DNA of 64,000 nucleotides, taken from Tethya wilhelma. Lineage: Eukaryota; Porifera; Demospongiae; Tethyida; Tethyidae. This document shows positions 1 to 11,791 of the stretch, piece after piece (position 1 is the stretch's first letter; each line of letters starts with the position of its first letter). The notes under the pieces are model-generated. The model was not told the origin of the DNA. It ran no database searches and was given only the letters and a program-made list of their open reading frames with translations. The position numbers and the translations under genes were made by a program. Location of the stretch: contig CAXIPT010000011.1 in the NCBI GenBank assembly GCA_964030475.1, positions 1,100,880-1,164,879 of the forward strand, given 5' to 3'.

Positions 1-831
1 AGCTAACACACACTCAACCGATAATAAACTACCATGGTGCTTTAACCATTTCCTGTATATATGTACCACTCCACAAACAAACATTACCAAATACCAACAC
101 AATTTCAACATGCACCATTCGTTTACCTCAACCACAATACTGACTGGAGATTGATGAGAAGAATAGAATCGATAGAATTTGTGTCGATGAGTAGATATCG
201 TAAATGAAGACAAATTAATGTGGAGAATCGATTTTGGATGGGGGTGTGATGTACGATTCGATTTTTCAGTTGAATGAGATAGATACATTCGAACGGTACC
301 ATTGTACTTTTTGAAGGACATAGTCTGTTTGAAATCAGATGGTGTATTTTGTTATAAGGTAGTGTGATTGTGCTAAAACGTGAACCCAATGAATGTTGTG
401 TCAATAACTGCATGCAAGGCCTAAGGCTCACAAAAACTTTCCACAGCTCTCGTGGAGAGCGCTAGTGGGAAGCCACCATAGTGCCATTTTTGTTCATCTA
501 ACTTACTTACTTACGTACGTACGTACTTCCTAACTGACTTACTTGAAAAGGATTTCCACAGAACCAGAATGGCAGGGGCCTCTGAGTGCTATAACATCCT
601 ATACTCCCTTCCTATACAACCTTTCATTCATTTTGCCATTCAAAGTCAATCAGGAAGGTTTTGCTTTACACACGAAAATTTGTGCCTGTAGATTGGTAGT
701 TGTGATGGTGGTCTAACATAGTATTGAAATTTTTAAAACGTGGCCGCGGGGTCATGGGTCCAGAACGAAAATAAGACGTAATTGAGTTTGTATATGACAA
801 ACACAAGGATCCTGATCCACTTATTATCAAG
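1..831. other. 5' flank of the Death/GTPase gene, repeat-derived in part
   Basis: I see no convincing gene here. From about 424 to 600 the sequence matches an interspersed repeat that recurs at about 6050-6380, 36990-37235, 41998-42290, 46880-47235 and 47870-48065. Its marks are a block around CACTAGC/GCTAGTG, then TTTTTGTTCTC-like sequence and short ACGT/TTAC-type tandem runs. Directly upstream of the first ATG an open stretch (about 772-831) reads like protein and continues in frame after a TAA. An upstream exon spliced in near 772 is therefore possible. Confidence 0.5.
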
Positions 832-3800
832 ATGCTGGAAAAAGCCCAGCAAAAGGTTTCTATGCCTACAGCCAAACCAACGCTGAAAGAAACACTTAAA
901 CTCCTCCTCCCCATTGCTAGTGAGTGGCACAACATTGGAGTTTTGCTTGAAATTTCAGATGGAGAATTGAGTAACATCGATATAAACAAAATTAAAGTGC
1001 AAAGTCGCCTTCGTGAGATGCTCAGACAATGGTTATCACAAGTTGACCCTCTTCCTACATGGCCATCACTGGCTGAAGCAGTTGAACCAATCAACTTGAG
1101 AATAGCAGAAGAAATTCGTCAGAAGTACTGTAGCAATGAGGTAAGTCCAGCCAGTGAAACACACCAACCTGATGAGGACCAAGACACTGTGGAGGAGCAG
1201 AAAGAGGAAGCTGAGAAGAACAATACTGAAGAGAATGTGGGCATTTCAGAGGACAGTAAAGATGAACTCAGTACACAGAACACTGAAGATCCAAACGTTG
1301 AAGAACACTTTGCTGCTGTTAAAAAAGCAATGGAAGAAAAAGGAACATTGAAGCATACTCTATCCCATGGAATGATGATTGGTCCTGCTCGATCAGGAAA
1401 GAGCTCCCTGATGTCACGTCTTGCTGGTGAAATACCTATATCAGACTCACCCGTTCCTGGTGTAGCTAAAAGGATTGTACTCATATCTGGAGTTCAAAAA
1501 TCTCAGTCTGTTGTGCTTTGCGTGAAAGACGCAATTTGGTATAAGCTACTGTTTGACCTAGAAGCTATTCAATTAATGACACTTGCTGCTCAAAGCATTC
1601 CATCTCAACCACAGCAACATACCTCTACTACTGAAGAACATACTACAAAAACATTACCACAAATCCCTCAATCTGCAAAAAATACTTTTGAAGAGTCCAC
1701 TTTTGTTACTACTTCTCAAAGTCATACAGCTGCATCTCCGTACCCAGAAGGATACATACCTCCAATAGAAGTATTCAAAGCTGCTACACGAAGAAAAAGC
1801 TTGGAGTCCCTTTTCCAACACTTTGAGAATTCTTGGTCATTTTATCTGACTGACACTCAAAAGCAAGTAGAGTTCCAAGAACTGTTTCCTCTGTTGGTCT
1901 CTGGGCCTTTTGTGTTTTTCTTCACATTTCGTCTTGATCAAGACCTCAACCAACGATTCACAATTCAATACCATTTTCCTGAAGGTGGAAGGTCAGAGCC
2001 ATACCAGTCTACCCTCACTGTGGTGGAAACAATCCTTCAAACCCTCGCCAGTGTAGCTTCAATGGGGGGAACATTTACTTACAAAGGTCCACAAGTGAAC
2101 AGTGTTTCACTAAAACCAAAGATGTTTATTGTTGGAACTCACAAAGATAACCTTGACCCAGCTACTGCTGATTCACAAATCAAAGAGATAGACCAGTTTC
2201 TTCAGGGAATCATCGAGCCCACTTTAAAAAATATAATTCAATTTGCCAGTGAATCTCAGCTTATCTACACTGTCGACAATTTCTCAAATGATGATTCAGA
2301 CTTCAAGAAAATCCGCTCAGATGTTGAACATGTTGTATTTCACAGTGAGTTCAACGTACACCTCCCCAGTCACTGGCTAATCTTCAGCCTTATACTTCGA
2401 CAAAAAATGATCAAAGATAGCATCATTAGTTATGATCAATGTTTTTCTATTGCCAAAGACTGTGGCATTGCAGACACTGAAGAGCTGAACCATGCACTAT
2501 GGTTTCTACACACAAAGATGGGACTAATCCGTCACTTCCCAACACCTGGTCTACAAGAGTTTGTGATTCGTGACCCACAAATCCTGTTTGATATGGTCAC
2601 AAAGCTGATTTTGAGTACATTTACCTTTCAAACGTCAAGTCAACAAAATTCAAAACTTATTAGAAAGTGTGTGATTACAATAAATGATTTTAAAAGATTT
2701 CTGGGATCATATTTGATTCCGTGCAAAAAGTTATTGCAATTGTTGCAACATCTTCTAATAATTGCTCCATTTCAAGAAGAAGGTCAGGAGAAACTCTTTA
2801 TCCCCTGTGTTCTTGCCCATTCTGAAGAGTGTGAATCCCAGTCCTTACCTCAGAGCTTAGACATTCCTCCGCTGCTGATCACATTTAAGTGTGGGCACTG
2901 TCCCAAAGGTCTCGCTGGAGCTCTCATTGTATACCTCCTCACAAACAAGATGGAGTCAAAGTTCAAATGGGTGTTAAAGACAGATCAAATCTTCAGAAAT
3001 CAGGTATCATTTCTTGTCAGCCCTTGTGATATCATCACACTCAAGATCCACCCCAATTTCTTAGAGCTCATCCACTCTTCATCTGTGCTGAGAACAGTAG
3101 ACTCATCATCTAATTCACTTAACATTTACAGCAAAGTTCGTTCATTTGTGGAAGGAGGCATTAGAAGCACATCAATGAGAATGAATCTTAATTCTAATGC
3201 TGAACATTTGCTGAGTTTTTATTGTCAGCATCCTCAATGCAATGTAGTTAGTCCTCATCCAGCAATGGGAATTTCTAAAGATGACGATGGTACTAGACAT
3301 TTATTGTGCCAGAAACAAGGTCAAATAGAAACCTCTGATCTACCTCAAGGCTCCTCTCTTTGGTTTGAGAGTCCAGAAGGTATATATATTATGTTCTTAT
3401 CACTTGTAACTGCAATAATTATATAACGTGGCTGTAATGACATCTTGTGTTCTTGTGTTTGTGTAGAAATTGACAATCTTAAGTACTTCCAAGAATATCA
3501 ACTGGCCTTGGAACAAGGTGCTAAAGTGTTTATTAGATATCTAAAGTTCCTCTTTTATGGTCCTCCAAGAGTTGGTAAAACATCAGCAAGACGTCGCCTT
3601 GTTGGGGAAATATTAAACCTTAAAGCTGAAGGCATGCAAGTGAGTCCAAGTACTGGAGCAGCAGAAAGCAGTCATGTCATACTTCAGCTTGATGATGAAA
3701 AACTTGAAAGTACAACTGCCCTGTTGGTAACAGGTAAGTGGACATCTATTAAGAGCTTAAGTAAAGGTGGTGAAAATGACTTGGAAGAAGAAATGCGTTT

Positions 3801-5835
3801 GCTTTACAAGTTTATACATCAAGAAGCGGATACTTCTTCGACTACTACTGATTCAGAATCAGAGAGAGTATTATATTCAGAAAGAAAAGATTCTGATTTT
3901 ACAAAGTCTGCATCTAAATCAAATCCAAATGTTGTCAAATTAAAACCTGGTAATAAGCATCATGATCAAGCTAAGAATAAAAGTGATCACCAAGAAAAAA
4001 CTGGCAGTGATACAACAGATCAAAGTTCAGTGCAAAGTAAACCAAGGTGGAAAACAATCAATGAAGAACTATTTACAGCTTTCAATAATGTGTTGAAGTC
4101 TAAAAATCCTAATGAACATCTTGATTTATTGCTGAAAGGAACATCTCTAATCAATATGATTGATGCTGGTGGCCAGCCAGCATTCTTGGAAATGCTTCCT
4201 GTATTGACAATTGGACCAGCAATGTATCTTGTGTTCATAAATATATTTGAAAAGCTCAAAAAGAATTATGAAATAAAGTATGTAGACAGTGCAGAAGAGA
4301 TTTTACTTAATACCTGGTCTTACTCAATTCAAGAAGTCATCTTTCAAATCCTTTCAAGCATTATTGCATTTTCTCGTATTGAAGAAAATGAAAATTTTCC
4401 AGATTCTTCACAAGCTGTTCTTATTGTTGGTACACATAAAGACAAACTGTCTAGTCCCACTGCTATTGTTGAAAAAGATCAAGCTATTCGTAAAGACTTA
4501 GAATATGTGTTGAGGACTGATAGTAGACTCTTGTGCAATGCATCAGATTCTGACGAAAGTCTCATATTAGCTATTGACAACATGACTGGTGACCAAAGTG
4601 AAGTTGAGGCTATGCGTAAACGCCTGGAAACTATAATTGAAAATAAATTTAAAAAGCATAAAATTCCTGCTGCTTGGTTAATGTTTAATCTATTCCTTCG
4701 AAAAATTGGCATGCGTGTCATGCGCCTTAAACAGTGTGAGGACATTGCACTAAAGCTTAATATGTTTGAAGATATTAAAAACGCTTTGTGGTTCTTACAT
4801 CACATGGTGGGAAGCTTAATGTACTTTCCAGAAGTTAAAAAACTGAAGGACTTAGTTATCTGTGATCCACAATTTGTGTTTGATTGTGTTACAACATTAA
4901 TCAAACAAACCTTCAAACCCACTGATACTGCAAGCGAACAATTTGCCAAAACGGGTCAGTTTAGCTATGGATATATTAAGAAAGTTCTTAATGGATATAT
5001 TAAGAAAGTTCTTAAAGAAAACATTGATGAGGTTCTACCTCCTGATAAGCTTGTTTGTCTTCTTGAGTATCTCAACATAATAGCTCCAATTGAAGCTCCT
5101 CCTTATAGCCCCAAATCATTGTGGTATTTCTTCCCAGCCATATTACAGTGTGCAACAAATGAACAATTACAAGAATTCAACCAAGCCAAGAAGCCTAATG
5201 ACCCTCCTCCTCTCATGATCCACTTCAAATTTGGCTTTGTACCAATGGGTTTGTTCTGTGCAGTTATAGCCAGGCTTGTGAACCAAATCCATTCCCAACA
5301 ATTGGGATGGGTACTGGACTGTGATACTGTGGATTATAAAAAACCTTGGTACAAGAATAGAATTTCATTCCGTCTTGGTCCAAAAGCTACAGAATGTGTT
5401 ACACTCATATCATACCCAAAGCGACTTGAAGTTCATCTTAGACAAAGTGAACATGCAGATGGTTTAAAGGTTTGTCAAAATGTTTTTCTAACAGTTTGTG
5501 ATACTCTTGATGCGGTTATATCACAAATAAAGCATTTAAATGTGACAAGCCTAACCACCACTAACACTGAGCCCCTTTACCAGCTTGGATTTAAATGTCC
5601 TCATCATTCACATTTGGACAATGATGATTTAGTACTATGCAGGGCCAAGTCTGATTGCTTAAGGTCTCCGAAAGACTTGTGGTATGATTTTTGTAACAAT
5701 GATTCTTGTTTCCAGTGCCTTAATAGTGATCAGAAACTCACAAAGAATGAGGTGTTTAATCCCAAGTACCTCAACAACTGTCTTTCATGGTTTCGTCCAG
5801 ACCTGACATTGTTACTANTCACACAACATTTATAG
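832..5835 (+). CDS. Death-domain protein with two tandem ROC/COR-like GTPase modules
   Basis: Two large exons, 832-3379 and 3467-5835, join in frame across an 87-bp GT-AG intron (phase 1) to give about 1638 aa. Residues ~14-90 resemble a Death domain. A low-complexity acidic linker follows. GTPase module 1 has the P-loop GPARSGKS at ~184-191 and the base-recognition motif GTHKD at ~434. A COR-like region with DPQILFD follows. Module 2, in exon 2, has P-loop GPPRVGKT, the switch II motif DAGGQ, GTHKD and DPQFVFD. Module 1 has DTQKQ where module 2 has DAGGQ, so its switch II looks degenerate. Proteins of this build are expanded in sponges and cnidarians and are thought to act in immune or cell-death signalling; the role here is inferred. 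The ATG at 832 follows an in-frame stop near 768. The last ~6 residues are uncertain because an N at 5818 interrupts the codons. A polyadenylation signal AATAAA lies at about 5952. Confidence 0.8.
3380..3466 (+). other. 87-bp intron joining the two GTPase exons
   Basis: The exon ends ...CCAGAAG and the intron starts GTATAT and ends TTGTGTAG. Splicing after the first base of a Glu codon restores one reading frame through both exons. Without the intron, two separate ~800-aa proteins would be predicted wrongly. Confidence 0.85.
4967..5014 (+). repeat. Perfect 24-bp tandem duplication inside the coding region
   Basis: Two identical 24-bp units (4967-4990 and 4991-5014) encode GYIKKVL twice in a row in the second COR-like region. 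The frame is kept, so the protein gains eight residues. Confidence 0.95.
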
Positions 5836-6371
5836 CTTACCTAACATTTACAGACATCTTCTATGACTGTGACAAAAAACTCTTAGAGAGTATATATGTG
5901 ATTTTGCCTGGTAAAGGTGGTTAGTCTTGGTCTATTGACGACCTTTACCTTAATAAAATGGCACAATTAACAGTACAGTAATTGTATACCAAGCTGCCTA
6001 GATTTTGTTTGGGGACTTTTAGGCAGCAAACAATTATCACAGAACATACTACCGAAGAAATCAAGTTACTATCTACAGTCAAAGTTGGCTCAATGGCTTG
6101 TATTTCTCTGGAAATCATGCGCAAGTAAGTCAGTTAGGAAGGCCATAAGGAAGGGAGAAAACAAAAATTGCACTGTTGTGGCTTCCAACTAGGGCTCTGT
6201 CAAGAGGACTCTGGAAAGTTTCTGTGAGTTTTGTTGGTGCATGCAGTTAAAAAACTACCTAAGGGAGGCCTCCATGCATGTTTGAAGGCCAACCTTTCAT
6301 TCTCTGAGAGTTTATAAACATGAACATTTTGTATTGTGTGAATGGGACAGTTGGTCCATTCCTACCGTACG
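5836..6371. repeat. 3' flank with interspersed repeat copy
   Basis: After the AATAAA near 5952, bases ~6050-6370 are a diverged copy of the repeat family seen at 424-600 and 46880-47235. The recognisable parts are the CAAAGTTGGCTCAA block, AGTAAGTCAGTTAGGAAG, and the end GGACAGT..GGTCCATTCCTAC. I see no coding exon. Confidence 0.6.
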
Positions 6372-6838
6372 TAGTCTGGCGTAGCCAGCACCTTACATGC
6401 ACACAGGAAAAGGATCTGGTCTCAACCCTAAATGTTCCATGTCCCCTGGAATCTAATTATTGTGCCAAGTGGACGTGATTTTTAGATAGTCACACATATT
6501 TTTTAGAGATGCCCAATTTTGGCACTCTTTCTCTTTTTACTAAAACCGAGGCTCAATTCATGGCTAGCGAGGCAAGTCATAGCTCTTTCTTGGATTTAAA
6601 ATCCCTAGAATATGTGAATCTAGAAAGCAGATTGGCTCTACTTGTTTTACCACGCACTTCATCAGCCTAGATTCAACAAGAAGCTCGATCCTCTTCACCA
6701 TGCTGATCTCTAACAATCGTACAAAACACAGGAGAGCTTTAGCTTGTTTCGATCACTTGTCTTGTCCAGATTCTTGTGCTGGGGTTGATACCAGACCCTT
6801 TTCTCGTGTGCGTGTAAGGGGCTGGCTACGCCAGACTA
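6372..6838. mobile_element. 467-bp MITE with long terminal inverted repeats
   Basis: The left end TAGTCTGGCGTAGCCAGC is mirrored at the right end (GCTGGCTACGCCAGACTA). The arms run about 55 bp, with matching GGTCTGGTATCAACCC-type segments. There is no internal ORF, so this is a non-autonomous DNA transposon. Confidence 0.8.
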
Positions 6839-7014
6839 TATACCATACGTATAATACTGTTACCTAGCTGACCACTGCCTTGTAACTACTCTAATTGTTT
6901 TTATAAGGACTAGAGTAGTATACCGCTCTGGTAAGACTTTGCTGTCTCCTAGCGTATAACTAACAGGATACTTAATCAGCCCATCATAAATAACTATATC
7001 ATAGCTATACATTA

Positions 7015-7960
7015 GCCTCGTTCCCAGGCTCCCCGCCTAGCTTACACGTAAGGAAAGGGGGAGTCTGGTCTCTAATCTCATGTGAGCCAAGGAGATATTA
7101 ATTGTGTGGGTGAAACATTCCATAATATGATGCAATTCCTAGTACTCAGTATTGTAGAGAAGTCGATCTTTAATTGCTTTAGTCATGGAGCGAAGGGTTC
7201 ACAAGAAATAGCTACAACAGTTTTCTTGTCTCAGGAGACTTCTAAGAGGCTGGTATGACGGATGCTGGACAGTCTTGCACACTCGATCTTGAGCGCTACC
7301 TCAGCTGAGAAGCAAAGGGTTTACCAGAAAAATAAATGCGTTAATTACACAAAGCGTCTTTCACATTTGTCTTTGTATTTTTTTCGAGCTACCACTCCGT
7401 TGGTACTGGGCAGCTTTTCTGCCTGGTCAGCACTGCTTGCTAGCGCTAGCTAAGGAATTAGCCTCGTTCCCAGGCTCCCTCTCTGTGAGTCCACACCCAC
7501 CGGAAAATAAGCGCGAGAGAAAAGGAGAGAGAGGAGGGAGGAGGAAAAGGAGAGAAAGGAGGGAGGAGGGAGGAGGAAAAGGAGAGAGCTAATTCAAACA
7601 AGAGGGTACAACTCACGGCAGAGAAGAGCCATGATGAAACAGAGGCAGCTGAAGAACAAGGCGATGAGAGAGAACACTTCAAAGTTCCTGATGGGTGTGG
7701 TCTGCCACTCCTTGATGATGTACTTACTGATCTTATCAATCTTGACCTAAAATAGACACAAAGATAAACCAAGTTATATTTCGTTGTACACGATAAAGCA
7801 CTTTCCACAGTATGGGCTTGATTCAATAAATAACAGTTACTTATTCAACTGCTTTACACTGTGAAAATGTTAGGGTGTACCATAGCCCTCTTCCCAGGCT
7901 CCCTCTTTGTGAGTCCACACCCACTGGAAATTAACTACGAAAGAAAAGGAGAGGGAGCCT
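7015..7960. repeat. Cluster of short inverted-repeat elements ending in TAGCCTCGTTCCCAGGC
   Basis: Copies or half-copies lie at ~7015-7070, 7460-7580 and 7880-7955. The same family recurs at ~24126-24170, 28733-28800, 39068-39131 and 39575-39665, each made of a CCCAGGC..GCCTGGG pair around a purine-rich centre. At 7500-7590 the centre is a GGAGGGA-rich tract. Confidence 0.6.
7594..7746 (-). CDS. Isolated terminal-exon-like ORF with a membrane segment
   Basis: On the minus strand an acceptor (CTATTTTAG, at 7747) is followed by an open frame. It begins VKIDKISKYIIKEWQ, then has a hydrophobic stretch (VFSLIALFFSCLCFIMALLC) and ends RELYPLV-stop. An internal GTGAGT at ~7616 could instead be a donor. 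This looks like the C-terminal exon of a tail-anchored or multi-pass protein. I cannot find upstream exons between 7.75 and 13.8 kb. It may be a relic or part of a gene split by repeats. Family not recognised. Confidence 0.3.
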   Translation of the reverse strand, partial: VKIDKISKYIIKEWQTTPIRNFEVFSLIALFFSCLCFIMALLCRELYPLV

Positions 7961-7961
7961 G

Positions 7962-8540
7962 GTATCTAAAATCACGTGGGGTAGAAGGGTGGTAGAAGGG
8001 TGATTAGTGCGAGTGGGTATGGCAGTTGATACCTTAGTCTGCCCCCCCCTCCCCCTTTAAAATTGGAGTTCAACTGAGTTCAACAGTGGAAAATAAATGG
8101 TAGATTGTGTATTTGTAATAGAAACAGCAAGCAAATGGCAGAAAGAGTATTGTTAGGCTGTCTATGGCTCGAAGTTTGCATCAAACTGTATGAAATTAGC
8201 ACTGACAACCTGGCAACTTGAATGCTCATGGGAACCTGATTTTCTACCAAGTAGACAAAGTTGTGGGTAGAATCCTACAATAACAACTCATTAAGTTTGG
8301 TTACACCTCAGCGATAGATCAAGGCATGACTAGCGTGACTAGCGTGATTGGCGAGCTAAGCAGGCAGTGAGGCAGAAAGGAGAAGATACAATGGTTGTAT
8401 TCTAGCTGGATGAAACACGGATCAAAACTATACACAATATGAGACAAAAGCCCGTGAGCTATTATCTTAGTCAAAGGACCACTCGTACTTATCACACACA
8501 AGGACATACAGTAAAATGGCCCATGAGTTATAATACCAGG
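7962..8540. other. Non-coding stretch
   Basis: I see a C-rich tract near 8041 and no exon with splice signals. Nothing else is supported. Confidence 0.4.
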
Positions 8541-10393
8541 AAAATGAATCATTTTCCAAAGGGCAAAAGGAGTGCAGGATATTGTTCTGCGAAGTATTAT
8601 ATCAGAACAAAGGACAAATTACGCACAATAAACAAAGACCATGGGTTATTATTCCAGAATGAATGACCCCTCTCAAATGGATTCCAAGTCAGGATAAACA
8701 ATGTTGAAGTGTAATAGACGAAAGTGGAATAATACACACAACTATATCGACAAAATAAATGCATAACAATTAATCACTGTCAAACACTTGCAATTATAAA
8801 TGAAGGCACCAAGGTGCATAACCATTGGCGCCCTAGCAATAGAATACATTGTCACACATGGCAATCTATATAAAAGCTAGTTTCCAGTACAATGAACAGT
8901 GGACCCAGCAGAGGATACTATAGCTACAATTCAGTACTATTATAACCATGAGGATGGATGCCCTGTCGGACCAGGAGGTTACTGAGTAGTGCAGGCAGCC
9001 TGACCGGCTACACAGAGAATACTTGGTCATTAACAATGATCTAAATGTTAACTGCAAAGATATAGTTAGAGTACTACTGAGCACTGTACTAGCTGGCAAG
9101 TTCACATAATCAAGTATAAACATGACTCAGTGATTTTTCTTCAGCCTATCATCAGCTCTGTCATGCCTTGGATTCATTAAAAACGTGCTTATAATATGCC
9201 AAAACAGCGTAAAGAGTTTCGTATTATTGCGTGCTAAATTTACCTACAAAGTGAGTTAGTTGCTGCATGCTTCTGCCAAGTGAAACTAGTCAATTCTAAA
9301 TAACGCACACTAAGAAATGGGCGTGAATAGCAGGTGTGGCCTCGAAGCTTAGCGCTTAGAGAGGCTGAAAAGCCTCAGATCTCAGGAACTACAAGGTTTT
9401 GTTGAATGCTACGTGTAATTTTTTTAGATAATATCGATTATTTTACCTTGGTGTGCCGCTTTTGAANAAAATGAATCATTTTCCAAAGGGCAAAAGGAGT
9501 GCAGGATATTGTTCTGCGAAGTATTATATCAGAACAAAGGACAAATTACGCACAATAAACAAAGACCATGGGTTATTATTCCAGAATGAATGACCCCTCT
9601 CAAATGGATTCCAAGTCAGGATAAACAATGTTGAAGTGTAATAGACGAAAGTGGAATAATACACACAACTATATCGACAAAATAAATGCATAACAATTAA
9701 TCACTGTCAAACACTTGCAATTATAAATGAAGGCACCAAGGTGCATAACCATTGGCGCCCTAGCAATAGAATACATTGTCACACATGGCAATCTATATAA
9801 AAGCTAGTTTCCAGTACAATGAACAGTGGACCCAGCAGAGGATACTATAGCTACAATTCAGTACTATTATAACCATGAGGATGGATGCCCTGTCGGACCA
9901 GGAGGTTACTGAGTAGTGCAGGCAGCCTGACCGGCTACACAGAGAATACTTGGTCATTAACAATGATCTAAATGTTAACTGCAAAGATATAGTTAGAGTA
10001 CTACTGAGCACTGTACTAGCTGGCAAGTTCACATAATCAAGTATAAACATGACTCAGTGATTTTTCTTCAGCCTATCATCAGCTCTGTCATGCCTTGGAT
10101 TCATTAAAAACGTGCTTATAATATGCCAAAACAGCGTAAAGAGTTTCGTATTATTGCGTGCTAAATTTACCTACAAAGTGAGTTAGTTGCTGCATGCTTC
10201 TGCCAAGTGAAACTAGTCAATTCTAAATAACGCACACTAAGAAATGGGCGTGAATAGCAGGTGTGGCCTCGAAGCTTAGCGCTTAGAGAGGCTGAAAAGC
10301 CTCAGATCTCAGGAACTACAAGGTTTTGTTGAATGCTACGTGTAATTTTTTTAGATAATATCGATTATTTTACCTTGGTGTGCCGCTTTTGAA
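8541..10393. repeat. Exact 926-bp direct duplication across an assembly N
   Basis: Bases 8541-9466 and 9468-10393 appear identical, separated only by the N at 9467 (constant offset of 927). Both begin AAAATGAATC and end CCGCTTTTGAA. An identical copy on either side of a gap is typical of unmerged contig ends rather than a biological duplication. Confidence 0.9.
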
Positions 10394-10515
10394 GACTGGG
10401 CATTCCGTTCTTGAGATATAGAGTGCAGAAAAAATCTGTCAGACAGACAGACAGACAGACAGACATACAAAACGACTACCGTAACCCTTGCTGCGCATGC
10501 GCGCACCAAGGGTTA
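8801..10515. mobile_element. Transposon-like element, inflated by the N duplication
   Basis: It begins AAGGCACCAAGGTGCATAAC and ends after a (CAGA)n run with the shared block ACGACTACCGTAACCCT and CCAAGGGTTAA. Element 23038-23664 has the same beginning, the same (GACA)n run and the same ACGACTACCGTAACCCT block. True length is probably ~790 bp once the duplicated 926 bp is collapsed. No transposase seen. Confidence 0.6.
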
Positions 10516-10649
10516 ATAAAGTAGCTAAAGATGACAAATTACTTGCACCCCCACTTAATATTCATAACCAATAAGGATAATTATTCATGGTAAATATGCC
10601 ACTATGAATATTTTTACTACTGTGCTATAAAATAAACATAGTAGTACAT

Positions 10650-11272
10650 AGCCCCATTTACATGCACCTTTAAATCGGTTTAAACGGATGTACATTAATG
10701 TGCATTGGCTCGTTTACACATTTACCACAAACCGCCTACATTTTTGTGGCGTGTAAATGCTAAACTGGATTGAAACCGGATTAATGACGTAATTGGTGTG
10801 AATTAATTAGAGTGAAAATTTTAGCGAGTGGAAATATTCTCTTTTGCAGCCTCAGTAGGTAAAAATAAAAGTGCAAACAGGTCTATTTTGTGTAGAAATA
10901 GCTTTCCTGTTCTTCCTTGAGTGTTTCTCGTGACAGAAAATCCATCATTTTTTTGTTCTTGGATTGGAGCCTCAATTCAGGTAAAAAATTATAGCACTAA
11001 AGCTTCAGCATGTTTATATAAACTTTTATAACTGATAGCTACCCAACTAGTATAATTTTACTAGCTAAGTATCGCTAGCTAGCTCTAATCCACTTCTCAA
11101 TTCAGCTTGGACTGTTTACACGTGAACCGGTTTAGTCTAAACCGCCTTCAAACTGTTTTAAACCTCCTCCGGATGTGGATTAGCCTAATGCGCATTGAAG
11201 CGCATTAGGAAGCGTTTACACACAAGTCCCATTGGGTTTAATGCACATTAGAGGGTGCGTGTAAACGGGGCT
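10650..11272. mobile_element. 623-bp MITE with AGCCCC/GGGGCT ends
   Basis: Inverted ends AGCCCCATTTACATGCACC and GGGTGCGTGTAAACGGGGCT bracket further inverted blocks such as AAACCGGTT/CCGGTTTAG and ATGTGCATTGG. The centre carries no ORF. Confidence 0.7.
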
Positions 11273-11640
11273 TAAGGCACTCCATTGCACCGACAGGGAA
11301 ATATCAGTTGTAGATACTGACCGCACTCAACCGCAGGTAAATATCTCGATATTCCACAGGAAATCCGGTGGAATATACACAGTACGTTGAAAAAAACCAA
11401 GAACTATCCAGTGAAAAGAGACTGTAGCGCTTGAGATTCTTCAGAAGACTACTAGAAGACATCGCTGGTGTTGTTTTTCTTCGAAGATAGTCTTTGGTAC
11501 CCGTTTCAAGTTCAAATTTTTAGCGTGCGAGCTGTCACAATTGTCTGTGTCTTGACCTTCAGTGCCTAAAGTAAGCGCTTGAGCCTATACTATACTCAAA
11601 ACTAGAAAGAAAGTAGTGAGAACTCGAAGCGCCATGATAC

Positions 11641-11791
11641 AAGTTGGTTAGAACATGCCTACTGCGTGCTCTACTTCAAAATACACTCGGTAATATTGAC
11701 TAAACCCGAGGGCTACGCCCTCGGGTTTATTCAATATTACCTCGTGTATTTCACGTAGAGCCCTGGTAGGCATGTTCTAACATATACTTGT
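11641..11791. repeat. ~150-bp near-perfect palindrome (foldback MITE)
   Basis: The core hairpin is AAACCCGAGGGC-TAC-GCCCTCGGGTTT. It sits inside longer arms (TAATATTGA..TCAATATTA, AAATACAC..GTGTATTT) and outermost GTTAGAACATGCC..GGCATGTTCTAAC. Such a structure would form a strong hairpin. The ends and lack of ORF favour a MITE over a structured RNA gene. Confidence 0.75.

Noticed and set aside
8866..10050. Two identical 85-aa minus-strand ORFs
   Set aside because: They lie in the transposon-like repeat that was duplicated around the N; no start context, splice sites or recognisable domain.
10440..10465. CRISPR-like direct repeats
   Set aside because: The CAGA/GACA runs are simple tetranucleotide repeats without spacers, and the DNA is eukaryotic.
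11641..11791. Possible structured RNA or terminator at the strong hairpin
   Set aside because: The pairing extends to both ends of a ~150-bp unit, as in foldback MITEs, and part of it recurs near 48150.
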